This document shows, one piece after another, positions 17,257-26,465 of a stretch of DNA of 64,000 bases. The notes beneath the pieces were generated by a model. The model saw nothing but the letters and a program-made list of their open reading frames with translations, did no database searches and had not been told where the DNA came from. The stretch comes from an uncultured Tenacibaculum sp. (GTDB taxonomy: Bacteria; Bacteroidota; Bacteroidia; Flavobacteriales; Flavobacteriaceae), in the NCBI RefSeq assembly GCF_947502995.1, contig NZ_CANNBW010000019.1:42898-106897 (forward strand). Reading direction: 5' to 3'. Position 1 is the stretch's first letter. Each line of letters starts with the position of its first letter. A program made the translations under genes and the position numbers.

Positions 17257-17264
17257 CAAACCTA
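17257..17264 (-). promoter_or_regulatory. Bacteroidetes-type -7 element for the 17233-16278 operon
   Basis: The minus strand reads TAGGTTTG, an exact TAnnTTTG match, 23 bases before the start codon at 17233. Confidence 0.45.
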
Positions 17265-17282
17265 AAACATTTATCAGTATAA

Positions 17283-17323
17283 ATAAAAAAGCCTGAAAAG
17301 TTTTGATTTTACTTTTCAGGCTT
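17283..17323 (-). terminator. Intrinsic terminator of the T9SS repeat-protein gene
   Basis: Stem AAGCCTGAAAAGT (17289-17301) pairs with ACTTTTCAGGCTT (17311-17323). The minus strand continues into a T-rich run at 17288-17283. It lies about 95 bases beyond the stop codon at 17419. Confidence 0.8.
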
Positions 17324-17418
17324 GAGTAATTAGAATATTGAAAATATGATAAAAAACACCAAGGAGTACATTACCAACAATAGTATTTCTAGTTTATATT
17401 TTTCGATTTTATTCATCA

Positions 17419-20400
17419 TTACCTTTTAATAATCCTTCTAGAAGCTACACGTCCCTCCGAATTTGTTACTTTAAGTATATAAATTCCGTTTACTAAACTA
17501 GATAGATTCATCTTTCTCTCTTTTGTTTCTGACACCTTTTTCCCCACTATACTATATAAAACAACTTTCTTTATATCGTAACCTGTTGTTACTTCAATAT
17601 TTAAAATATCTGAAGTTGGTATTGGATAAATTTTTACTTCTTTATCGAATTCTTCATCAACAACACTAGCTGTAACTGCACTAAACATTGCCGTAACTGT
17701 TTTATCTGCATCCATAACAACATCAATCGGATTTGTAGTTCCTGATAAATCTCCACTCCATCCGTCAAATTGATAACCTACATTTGGTGTAGCAGTTAAT
17801 CTTAATGTTGTTCCGTCATCAACCTGTCCTGTTGTTGGGGTATTGTTTATGTTTCTTACTGCGAATGGATTAGATATTGTTACCGTTCCATTTGTCGCAT
17901 TTACTGTTAAAGTTCGTTGAATTCTACTGAATACTGCTGTAACCGTTTTATCAGCATCCATTGTAAGTGTTAATGGGTTTGCAGTACCCGTTGCATCACC
18001 GCTCCATCCATCAAATTGATATCCTGTAGCTGGCGTTGCTGTTAATTCAACTGATGTTCCATCATCATAAGTTCCTCCTGCTGGATTAGGATTTGTACTA
18101 ACCGAACCATTTGTCGCATTAATAGTTAATATTCGCTGAATTTTACTAAACATTGCTGTAACTGTTTTGTCAGCATCCATAACAAGAGTTAATGGATTTG
18201 TAGTTCCTGTTGCATCTCCACTCCATCCATCAAATTGATAACCTGTAGCTGGTGTAGCTGTTAACTCAACTGATGTCCCATCATCGTAAGTTCCACTTGT
18301 TGGATTTGGACTTGTACTAACCGAACCGTTTGTAGCATTAACAGTTAAAGTTCTCTGAATTTTACTAAACATTGCTGTAACTGTTTTGTCAGCATCCATA
18401 ACAAGAGTTAATGGATTTGTAGTTCCTGTTGCATCTCCACTCCATCCATCAAATTGATAACCTGCAGCTGGTGTAGCTGTTAATTCAACTGATGTTCCAT
18501 CATCGTAAGTTCCTCCTGTTGCATTAGGATTTGTACTAACCGAACCATTTGTAGCATTAATAGTTAAAGTTCTCTGAATCTTACTAAACATTGCTGTAAC
18601 TATTTTATCAGCATCCATTACAACTGTTAATGGATTTGTAGTTCCCGTTGCATCGCCGCTCCATCCGTCAAATTGATAACCTGCAGCTGGTGTAGCTGTT
18701 AATTCAACTGATGTTCCATCATCGTAAGTTCCACTTGTTGGATTTGGACTTGTACTAACTGAACCGTTTGTAGCATTGATAGTTAAAGTTCTTTTAATTT
18801 TACTAAACATTGCTGTAACTGTTTTATCAGCATCCATTACAAGAGTTAATGGATTTGCAGTTCCTGTTGCATCACCACTCCAACCATCAAATTGATATCC
18901 TGCAGCTGGCGTAGCTGTTAATTCAACTGATGTTCCATCATCATAAGCTCCTCCTGTTGGATTTGGATTTGTACTAACCGAACCATTTGCAGCATTAATA
19001 GTCAATGTACGTTGAGCAATGTAAGGAAGTGCTCCAAATTCATAAGCCCCCATATCAACAGTAGTATTATGAACTCTGTTGTTACTTAATAAATCTGTTA
19101 CAATTCCAGTTGGTATTTTAGTGTTATCACCTGAATCTAAAGCAGGAGAAGTATTTTGTAATGTAAAATCTCCATTAGTAGGATCTGTAAATAATGGATC
19201 AGAATTTGATGTATTTGTTAAATTACTAGAAGTAATATTTGAGAATCCTTCTTCATCAATACTATTGAAAATTGTTAGTCCAGAAGCAATACTAGTATCG
19301 GTTCTTCTTCCAAAAGCCAAAGCTGTATTCCCAGAATTATCAATATTGCCCCAAAAAATATTATTCGCAACATTAACAGATCCATAAGTTCCGTTTTGTT
19401 GGCTAATACCAAAAGTTGCAAAATCTGAAGTTCCTGTACCTTCATTTCTATTATTAACAAAAGTATTATTTACAATATCTGTATTAATCTCACTTCCTGA
19501 GTAAAATGAACGTATCCAAACAGTACTTAATCCATTTCCAAGAGCAGAACCATTATTTGCTGTACGATTATTATTAAATAATGAATTCGTTAATGTGAAA
19601 TTTATTGTTGTATTAGCTTCCGGAAAAACATAAATACCAGCTGCTACATTTGAACTTAAATTATTTTCAAAAACACAAGCATCCACAGTATAACTTAATA
19701 CATTACTAGATTGAGCTCTTAAATTTAATGCTCCCAATACACTTGTATTATCTTTAATAAGTGAATTTTTTATAGTAAAATTTTCTGCATTATTGTTTAC
19801 CCCTAAAGCAGCACCAAATCTATCATTCCCTGAACCGTTTGCATTACCTCCTGAAATAGTAACACCATCTATAATAATATTGTCTCTAATAACATCAACT
19901 ACTCTATAACTATTGTCTGAACGAGTAGCTTCAGTAAAACTTACAACACCGTTGTCATCTCCATTTAAATCACCACTTAAGACAGTTGCATTTGTAGTAT
20001 GAATAAGTGACATATCTCTATCTGACAATAGCACTTCATTCCCTGAAAAACCACCATAAACTTTTACGCCAGGATTTCTAAATTCAAAAGTTGTACTTCT
20101 GGATGTAGTTGAAGGAATATATATTCCTTTAGCTACCCAAACTTCTCCATTAGCAGCAGCAGGTTGGTCTAATGCAACTTGCAGATCATTGAAAGCATTA
20201 GCCCAATCTAAACCTGTATTATTTCCTGTCGCATTTATATCTACAAAAACAGGTCCTGGTAAAATGACTGTCTTAAAAGAAGACCAACCTAACATTGGAT
20301 CTTGACATGTATTCTGTTTTATGTAGATTCTGTATTTTACATTCTTGACTAAATTTTGTAAAGTGGTTACACCAGTTGAAACTCCTGAAACTATTGTTGC

Positions 20401-21342
20401 CGTAGAAAATGGTTCTACCTCATTATGATAAGCTATATCAAAATTTCCAGTATCATTAATATTTACATTAACAGCATTGCTTCCAGAATTCATTATAGAA
20501 AAAACACTATCAGATGAATAACAATTATCATTTTCTGTATATATCTGCTGGATTTCACTAGGAGATAAAACTCGATTGAATATTGCCAAATCATCAAAAT
20601 CAGATGAATAATTGTATATACTGGGGAATGAATTTTTAGCTGCTCTAAACAGCCAGACATCAGTATTATTATCTACCCCATATACAGAAGTAGGATTATA
20701 TCTAAATTCGTCAGTAGATAAAACACCTTCTTCAACTCCATCAATATAAACTTTCGTAACAATTCTTGTTATTTCATTAGGTAAATTAGAAAAACTAAAT
20801 GTTACAGCAACATGATGCCATTGTGAATCTGAAATTATAGTATTTGCAAAATTTTCTCTTTTAGTAAATTGTATATTAGTTGCAAAATGCTCCTTAGCAA
20901 AACGATATTCTAATCCTATTTTACCATCCCTTAAAACAACTGAAAAACCACTACTATTAAATCCTGCAACGGGTGAGGTACCAGAACTAAAACTAGGAAA
21001 AACTTTGTCTGATTTGTCTATTATATTCCTATTATTAGCATCATTTACAGAAGTTCTAATCCAAAAACTCAAAGTAGATGCATTAGATATAGAGAAATTA
21101 TTCCTTTTAAGACGAACATTAGTTGCACTACTTCTTAATGCCGACACTTGAACTCCAAATCTATCTTTAATAGGACTAGTCACAGATGAGCTAGCAATTT
21201 GTAAATTTCCTCCGCCTGAAACCTCATTAAGATAACTTCCATTTGAAAATTTATAATAGGAAATCAATCCATTAGTAGGGACTTGTGCTGTAGTAGTTAT
21301 TGCTACAAACATTATTATTCCTAAGAGTATTTTTTTAAGCAT
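17419..21342 (-). CDS. T9SS-exported protein: LamG-like, beta-helix, six InlB-B-like repeats, type A sorting domain
   Basis: A 1307-residue surface or secreted protein. A signal peptide (about 1-20) is followed by a LamG/concanavalin-like domain (about 22-270), a linker, and a right-handed beta-helix-like region (about 365-770). Six repeats of about 73 residues follow (about 775-1220), with the core AGYQFDGWSGDATG and MDADKTVTAMFS typical of divergent InlB-B repeats. The C-terminus (about 1230-1307; IYPIPTSDILNIE...IYILKV) is a type A T9SS sorting domain. A role in adhesion or polysaccharide binding is inferred from domain types. It sits just downstream of a LytTR regulator, and its promoter carries two 21-bp-spaced boxes. 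Confidence 0.88.
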   Translation of the reverse strand: MLKKILLGIIMFVAITTTAQVPTNGLISYYKFSNGSYLNEVSGGGNLQIASSSVTSPIKDRFGVQVSALRSSATNVRLKRNNFSISNASTLSFWIRTSVNDANNRNIIDKSDKVFPSFSSGTSPVAGFNSSGFSVVLRDGKIGLEYRFAKEHFATNIQFTKRENFANTIISDSQWHHVAVTFSFSNLPNEITRIVTKVYIDGVEEGVLSTDEFRYNPTSVYGVDNNTDVWLFRAAKNSFPSIYNYSSDFDDLAIFNRVLSPSEIQQIYTENDNCYSSDSVFSIMNSGSNAVNVNINDTGNFDIAYHNEVEPFSTATIVSGVSTGVTTLQNLVKNVKYRIYIKQNTCQDPMLGWSSFKTVILPGPVFVDINATGNNTGLDWANAFNDLQVALDQPAAANGEVWVAKGIYIPSTTSRSTTFEFRNPGVKVYGGFSGNEVLLSDRDMSLIHTTNATVLSGDLNGDDNGVVSFTEATRSDNSYRVVDVIRDNIIIDGVTISGGNANGSGNDRFGAALGVNNNAENFTIKNSLIKDNTSVLGALNLRAQSSNVLSYTVDACVFENNLSSNVAAGIYVFPEANTTINFTLTNSLFNNNRTANNGSALGNGLSTVWIRSFYSGSEINTDIVNNTFVNNRNEGTGTSDFATFGISQQNGTYGSVNVANNIFWGNIDNSGNTALAFGRRTDTSIASGLTIFNSIDEEGFSNITSSNLTNTSNSDPLFTDPTNGDFTLQNTSPALDSGDNTKIPTGIVTDLLSNNRVHNTTVDMGAYEFGALPYIAQRTLTINAANGSVSTNPNPTGGAYDDGTSVELTATPAAGYQFDGWSGDATGTANPLTLVMDADKTVTAMFSKIKRTLTINATNGSVSTSPNPTSGTYDDGTSVELTATPAAGYQFDGWSGDATGTTNPLTVVMDADKIVTAMFSKIQRTLTINATNGSVSTNPNATGGTYDDGTSVELTATPAAGYQFDGWSGDATGTTNPLTLVMDADKTVTAMFSKIQRTLTVNATNGSVSTSPNPTSGTYDDGTSVELTATPATGYQFDGWSGDATGTTNPLTLVMDADKTVTAMFSKIQRILTINATNGSVSTNPNPAGGTYDDGTSVELTATPATGYQFDGWSGDATGTANPLTLTMDADKTVTAVFSRIQRTLTVNATNGTVTISNPFAVRNINNTPTTGQVDDGTTLRLTATPNVGYQFDGWSGDLSGTTNPIDVVMDADKTVTAMFSAVTASVVDEEFDKEVKIYPIPTSDILNIEVTTGYDIKKVVLYSIVGKKVSETKERKMNLSSLVNGIYILKVTNSEGRVASRRIIKR
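17920..19014 (-). repeat. Five tandem 219-bp coding repeats
   Basis: Five in-frame copies of a 219-base unit encode the InlB-B-like domains; a sixth, longer and diverged unit follows down to about 17683. Neighbouring units share long near-identical DNA stretches, including third codon positions, which suggests recent duplication or gene conversion. Unit number may vary between strains. Confidence 0.85.
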
Positions 21343-21406
21343 AACTTTTTGATTATATAATTATGACGCAAAAAAACACACCTGTTTTTAAAGGGTTAGC
21401 TTTTTA

Positions 21407-21437
21407 TTTCCGAATGAACATTTTTTATTTCCAAAAT
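21407..21437 (-). promoter_or_regulatory. Paired 21-bp-spaced boxes upstream of the T9SS repeat protein
   Basis: TTTCCGAATG (21407-21416) and TTTCCAAAAT (21428-21437), plus-strand reading, start exactly 21 bases apart, within the larger direct repeat TTTTTATTTCC. They lie 65-95 bases before the start codon at 21342. The same box pair occurs before the kinase gene and the protease gene of this island. Likely LytTR-regulator binding sites. Confidence 0.55.
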
Positions 21438-21441
21438 TAAT

Positions 21442-22182
21442 TTACGAAGTGAAAGAAGCTTCAAAAGATTCTTTATAACCTTTACTTACTGGTATTAATT
21501 TTTCTAGGCTTAACTTTAATTGTCGTTCTCTTTTTGAATAGATAATTACATGATCTGTATTTACAATCCAAGATCGATGAACTCTTGTAAAAGAAACTTC
21601 ATTTTCAAATAAATTCTCGTAGTAATTTAATTTTTTTGATGCTATATATTCTTTATTTTGAATTGTATAAATAATAGAATACATTCGATCTGCTTGAATA
21701 CAAATAATATCTTTTGTATCGATAATTGCATAATCGTTTTTGTATGGGATTGCTATTTTCTTTAGCTTTTTTTTGTTTTCTTTTAATACTGAAATTCTAG
21801 TATCAGACTTTTTTTGATTGATAAATTCTTTTGCTTTTTTTACTGCATTTTGTAATAAACTTACCTCAACAGGTTTTAACAAATAATCTATTGCAGCTAC
21901 TTGAAAAGCTTTTATCGCGTATTGATCGTAAGCTGTTATGAAAATAACTTGAAAATTAATTTCCTCGAACTCATTAAAAATTTGAAAACCATTTTTTTCT
22001 GGCATTTCTATATCTAAAAACACTAAATCTGGAATTTCTTTTTCTATTAGAATAACCGCATCATCTATATTTGAAGCCTCACCTACTATTTCAACTTCAC
22101 TACAAAAATCTCCTAATAAATACCTTAAGTTTTCTCTAGCATTTAATTCGTCGTCTACCAATATTGCTTTTACTTTATTCAT
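21442..22182 (-). CDS. LytTR-family response regulator
   Basis: A 246-residue response regulator. The receiver domain (about 1-120) has the acidic pair D10/D11 and phosphoacceptor D57 (FLDIEMPEKNG), with conserved T and K (FITAYDQYA, LLKPV). The LytTR DNA-binding domain (about 140-240) shows FTRVHRSWIVN. Such proteins bind pairs of short direct repeats spaced by two helical turns. The start overlaps the stop of the kinase by 8 bases, so the two are translationally coupled. Expected targets are the three promoters with TTTCCnAA box pairs in this island. Confidence 0.93.
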   Translation of the reverse strand: MNKVKAILVDDELNARENLRYLLGDFCSEVEIVGEASNIDDAVILIEKEIPDLVFLDIEMPEKNGFQIFNEFEEINFQVIFITAYDQYAIKAFQVAAIDYLLKPVEVSLLQNAVKKAKEFINQKKSDTRISVLKENKKKLKKIAIPYKNDYAIIDTKDIICIQADRMYSIIYTIQNKEYIASKKLNYYENLFENEVSFTRVHRSWIVNTDHVIIYSKRERQLKLSLEKLIPVSKGYKESFEASFTS

Positions 22183-23392
22183 TTTCTATTATAAAAGGTA
22201 TTTTAATAATTACTTTTGTTCCTTCTTTTACTTTTTCATAGTTAAAACCAATATTCGATTTATAATAATCTTTTAACAACATTAATCTCTCCTCAATCAA
22301 TTTAGTAGATAATGAAGTAGATTTTATTCCATTTCTTTGCTTTATTCTTTCTGACTCTGAAATACCAACACCATTATCAATAATAGTACAATGTAAGACT
22401 TCTTTTAATTCAAACTTTAAAATTATTTTTTTTACACCTTCTTTCTTGTGTAGTAAACCATGTTTAATCGCATTCTCTACAAATGGTTGAATTATCATTG
22501 AAGGAATTTTAATATTAAATAAATTTTCTCCTCCATTTATACTGTATTCAAAGTTTGTACGAAATCTGAGCTTCTCTAATTCTAAATATTTTTCTAATAA
22601 AAGTAATTCTTCATCAAAGAAAATAAAACTTTTCTCACTCATGTTTAAGTTTTCTCTTATTAAAGCAGCAAACTTGGTTAAATAATCGTAAGCTTTATGC
22701 TTATCTCCTTTCAATACTAAATTTTGAATTGAATTCATCGCGTTAAACATAAAATGTGGATTCATTTGTGCTTTTAATGATTTCAATTGTAAATGAGCAA
22801 ATTCATTTTTTCTTTTTTCCTCTAACTCTACATAGGCTTTTTTGAGTTTCTTCTCATTTGAATCATTTAAATTTTTAAAAAAATTTACGACTAGAAATAA
22901 AATCACAAATAGGAATATCTTTTCTTCCGGAACGAAATTCTCTATATTTCTTTTTTGCGTCACATAATAAGGTATAAAAAACAGACCAACTGATATTAGT
23001 AAAGTCATATAATGCACCCATTTTTTATCAAAAAAGAACAAGGCTAAAATAGGAAGTGCTAAGTAATTATATTCTGTATTTTCATATTCAAATAAAATAT
23101 GAGTTAAACCAACTACTGCTATAATATAAGAGCACAAAAATAGTACTCTAGCTGTTATATAACATCTTGCTTTTTGTAATGTGTAAACGATAACAAACAA
23201 TGTTAAAAAAGCAGTATAAAAATACGCTATCTCAGATGTTAGTGTTTTTTCAAAAAATCTTTTAATTGTAAAAAACACGATATCCAGCCCCATCATTAAG
23301 CAGCAAAAATTTAGAATCGTAATTCTTTTTGCATCTAACCCTTGTAGCGTTAAATCTTGATTATAAATATATCTTTCTAAAAACCTTTTCAT
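22175..23392 (-). CDS. Membrane sensor histidine kinase of the LytS/YehU type
   Basis: A 405-residue kinase with an N-terminal membrane domain of about six to seven helices (about 25-170), a coiled-coil linker, a His_kinase domain with the phosphoacceptor in QMNPHFMFNAMNSIQN (about H213), and a HATPase domain (VENAIKHG, DNGVGIS). No recognisable extracellular sensing domain is present, so the signal is probably read in the membrane. It is cotranscribed with the LytTR regulator and is preceded by its own pair of 21-bp-spaced boxes, suggesting autoregulation. Its kinase half closely resembles that of the propeller kinase next door. Confidence 0.92.
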   Translation of the reverse strand: MKRFLERYIYNQDLTLQGLDAKRITILNFCCLMMGLDIVFFTIKRFFEKTLTSEIAYFYTAFLTLFVIVYTLQKARCYITARVLFLCSYIIAVVGLTHILFEYENTEYNYLALPILALFFFDKKWVHYMTLLISVGLFFIPYYVTQKRNIENFVPEEKIFLFVILFLVVNFFKNLNDSNEKKLKKAYVELEEKRKNEFAHLQLKSLKAQMNPHFMFNAMNSIQNLVLKGDKHKAYDYLTKFAALIRENLNMSEKSFIFFDEELLLLEKYLELEKLRFRTNFEYSINGGENLFNIKIPSMIIQPFVENAIKHGLLHKKEGVKKIILKFELKEVLHCTIIDNGVGISESERIKQRNGIKSTSLSTKLIEERLMLLKDYYKSNIGFNYEKVKEGTKVIIKIPFIIENE

Positions 23393-23438
23393 TCAACTCC
23401 ACAAATACTAACATAAATATGAAAGTTAGAAAATTTAC

Positions 23439-23469
23439 TTTCTTAACGACATAAAAAAGTTTCCGAACA
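23439..23469 (-). promoter_or_regulatory. Paired 21-bp-spaced boxes upstream of the LytS-type kinase
   Basis: TTTCTTAACG (23439-23448) and TTTCCGAACA (23460-23469), plus-strand reading, start 21 bases apart and lie 47-77 bases before the start codon at 23392. A weak -7-like TAGTATTTG (minus strand, 23410-23402) lies between them and the gene. The first box is a weaker match than those at the other two promoters. Confidence 0.45.
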
Positions 23470-23487
23470 GCTAAAACTTAAAATGAA

Positions 23488-26412
23488 CTAAGCTAAATAT
23501 GGAATTTTAATAATCACGATAGTACCTTCTTTAACTTCTGGATACTCTACTCCAATATCAGTTTTGTAGTAATCTCTAAGAAATAATAATCGTTCTTGAA
23601 TTGATTTTGTTGAAAATGATTTTCTTTTCACTCCATTCGCTTTTTGAATTTCTTTTGATCTTTTTATACCAATTCCGTTATCATAAATTTTACTAACTAA
23701 AACGCCTTCACTAATGTAAAACTCTATTTTTATTCTTTTAATTCCTTCTTTTTTATGGAGCAAACCATGCTTTATTGCATTTTCTACATAAGGTTGAATA
23801 ATCATCGTAGGTATTTTAACCTCTTCAACATCTTCACCAAGAATAATTTGATATATAAAATTCTCTTTGAATCTGAGTTTTTCTAACTCTAGATATCGAT
23901 TAATAAGCGATAGCTCTTGTTCGAAAACAACAAAATTCTGAGTACTTAAATGTAAGTTTTCACGGATTAAAGATGAAAATTTTGTTAAATAGTTATACGC
24001 TTCTTGTTTATCGTTCTTTAAAATTAAATTTTGTATTGAATTTAATGCATTGAATGTAAAATGTGGATTCATTTGAGAACGTAAAGTTTCTAATTTTGTA
24101 GACACCAACTCTTTCTGTAATCGTGCTTTTTCTAAAGCTACTTCTTGTCTATTTTTAACTCTTTTAAGTCGAATACTGAAACGATACCAAATAAACAAAA
24201 CACCTGATAAAAAAATAGAAATTATAAACCACCATTCTTTATAAATAGGTAAAGCGATTGCAAATTTTATATTTCTAGAAAATTTATTTTTTGGATTATC
24301 TATTGATGTTGCTTTCAGCGTAAATTCATATGCACCAGACGCCAAATTATTAAAAGTGACTTGATTTATATTTTCATCAAGATTATTCCATGAACCACTA
24401 TCTTTTTTATTCGATAATTTATATGAATACTGAACATTTTCTTCTGATAAAAAACCATTAATTTGAAATTTAAAATGCACCTTATTTTCATCAGAGTTCA
24501 AATCGTATTTCTCTTTTATTTCTCTAGTTTTATCATTAATTGAAACATCTGTAAAATAAAATTCAAGTGTATTCACTTTTTTAAATAACCTTTCCCTATC
24601 AACTACAATAACTCCTTTATTAGAACTAAAAAACAATTTATCTTCAAAAGGTATAATATCTGTGATATTATATGTATTTATTCCATCTCTTCTAGTTAAA
24701 TTTCTAAACTTTTTAGTTTTTGTGTTTAATAACTGTACTCCATTAGTAGTTGAAATCCATAAATTATCTCCATCTCCTTTAATCTCTCTTGTTAGATTTG
24801 ATAATAACCCGTTATCTCTGTTATAATTTATATAAATATTATTCTCTTTAACACCCAAAATCCCTTTCTTAAATGTAGATAACCAAACTGTTCCATCATT
24901 AGTTTCTCCAATATCTATTGTAAATATTTCTCTATCTTCATGCAATATCTTCATCTCTTTATTTTCATCGTAAACTCTAGTTCCATCCACGTAACCCACA
25001 TATTTCTTATTATCTTTTTTACTATAATGTGTAGTGTAAGAACGTAATGCTCCTAGTGGTTTTGCTTTAATTTCTTTTGAGCTTAATTCTAATTCTGCCG
25101 CAGAATTGTAACAAGCCACTAAAACTTTGTTTTTTTCTACAAATGAAAAATCTTTTATTCCAGTAAGATAATAGTCGAATACATATTCATAACTAAAATC
25201 ATTAACATCTATAATTACAGTATATGATTCATAACTTACAATGGCCTTACTTTCATTAATTTCAACAATTGCAAAAACTTTTTCCTTTTTTAACGTTGGT
25301 AATTTTGTTCGTTTTTTTGTGTTTACATCTACTAAATCAAGATTACCTTTAGAAGAACCTATTAATATTTTATCTTCTCCTATTTTACTCATTGCCGTTA
25401 TATTAGCATCTGTTAAATCGAACTTAAGTTCATTTAAATGAATATTAGGAACAATATAAACACCGTTTCTTAGCGTAGTAAACCAATAATTATCATTTCT
25501 ATCTTTAATAACTTTAGAAACTCTCCTACCTTTAAAAATATGATCTTTAATTATAATTTCACCCGCTAAATCATCATAATCACAAATAAAGACACCATTT
25601 TCGGTAGCTAACCATAGTAAATCTTCGTATTTGTAATAATCGATATACGGAGTATATTTTAGAATATCAGGTAATTTGATTTCTGCTAAACTATCTTGGG
25701 TTTCTAATACTAACCTATTGTTTTCTTTATTTACTTTTGTTGCTAGTTTTTCTAATCCTAAAAAAAAGTTTTTTCCTCTAAAAGGAATAAAATTCCAATT
25801 GATGTAGAAAAAATTTGACTGTAATTTATTTTTGAACTTCTTTTCTATAGTTGACTCCCCACCAACCCCAATACTAAACTTATGATCTTCTATGATGTAT
25901 GAAAGGTTTCTTTCATTTTTAATCACAGATATAGTTTTACGATCATCATTAATTTTTTTTACAGTATTTGAATTATTTAAATCAACTAAAATAATTTCCC
26001 TGTAGTAATAAATGACGAGTTTATTTTCAAAAAACACAAAATTTGTTAGCTGTCCTTTTGCTTCATTTTTTACATCTTTAAATAGTGTTAGTGAATCATT
26101 TTCAACATAAAAAAACTGCCCTGATATATTATTACACCAAACTCTACCCTGACTATCTAATTTTACTCCAAAAACAGATAAACCTCTTTTATCTGGATGT
26201 GTGTAGTTTTTAAATTTCTTTCCATCATAACGGAATAAACCTTTATCTGCTGCTAACCAAATAAAACCTTTATTATCTTCTACAATACCATAAAATTCAA
26301 TATCCGGTAATCCGTCTTTTTCTGTGAGTTGTGTATACACAGGATGTTGTGAAAAAGCTTCAACAACAGAGAACAGTAAAATATAAAATAATAGTAATGT
26401 AACTTTATTCAT
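23488..26412 (-). CDS. Propeller-type sensor histidine kinase (Reg_prop, Y_Y_Y, LytS-type kinase)
   Basis: About 974 residues. A signal peptide (NKVTLLLFYILLFSVVEAFSQ) leads into a periplasmic two-component regulator propeller with repeats such as DNKGFIWLAADKGLFRYDG and GDNLWISTTNGVQLL. A Y_Y_Y beta-sandwich (about 640-725), one membrane helix (about 735-755) and a LytS-type kinase domain follow, with QMNPHFTFNALNS (about H781) and VENAIKHG. It has no receiver or DNA-binding domain, unlike hybrid regulators, so it must use a separate regulator; the LytTR protein next door is the obvious one. I chose the ATG at 26412; ATG 26418 and TTG 26421 are possible. It lies 53 bases after the protease gene. 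Confidence 0.88.
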   Translation of the reverse strand: MNKVTLLLFYILLFSVVEAFSQHPVYTQLTEKDGLPDIEFYGIVEDNKGFIWLAADKGLFRYDGKKFKNYTHPDKRGLSVFGVKLDSQGRVWCNNISGQFFYVENDSLTLFKDVKNEAKGQLTNFVFFENKLVIYYYREIILVDLNNSNTVKKINDDRKTISVIKNERNLSYIIEDHKFSIGVGGESTIEKKFKNKLQSNFFYINWNFIPFRGKNFFLGLEKLATKVNKENNRLVLETQDSLAEIKLPDILKYTPYIDYYKYEDLLWLATENGVFICDYDDLAGEIIIKDHIFKGRRVSKVIKDRNDNYWFTTLRNGVYIVPNIHLNELKFDLTDANITAMSKIGEDKILIGSSKGNLDLVDVNTKKRTKLPTLKKEKVFAIVEINESKAIVSYESYTVIIDVNDFSYEYVFDYYLTGIKDFSFVEKNKVLVACYNSAAELELSSKEIKAKPLGALRSYTTHYSKKDNKKYVGYVDGTRVYDENKEMKILHEDREIFTIDIGETNDGTVWLSTFKKGILGVKENNIYINYNRDNGLLSNLTREIKGDGDNLWISTTNGVQLLNTKTKKFRNLTRRDGINTYNITDIIPFEDKLFFSSNKGVIVVDRERLFKKVNTLEFYFTDVSINDKTREIKEKYDLNSDENKVHFKFQINGFLSEENVQYSYKLSNKKDSGSWNNLDENINQVTFNNLASGAYEFTLKATSIDNPKNKFSRNIKFAIALPIYKEWWFIISIFLSGVLFIWYRFSIRLKRVKNRQEVALEKARLQKELVSTKLETLRSQMNPHFTFNALNSIQNLILKNDKQEAYNYLTKFSSLIRENLHLSTQNFVVFEQELSLINRYLELEKLRFKENFIYQIILGEDVEEVKIPTMIIQPYVENAIKHGLLHKKEGIKRIKIEFYISEGVLVSKIYDNGIGIKRSKEIQKANGVKRKSFSTKSIQERLLFLRDYYKTDIGVEYPEVKEGTIVIIKIPYLA

Positions 26413-26465
26413 AATCATCAAAACTACTTATTTTTAACTTGAAACTTTAGCTTAAAAATAATGTT

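Noticed and set aside
17346..17429. 27-codon plus-strand frame between the terminator and the T9SS gene end
   Set aside because: It has no promoter or leader signals, overlaps the end of a long gene, and its composition matches non-coding AT-rich DNA.
17683..19014. CRISPR-like array of direct repeats
   Set aside because: The 219-base units are in-frame coding repeats of a protein domain, with no short repeat/unique spacer pattern.
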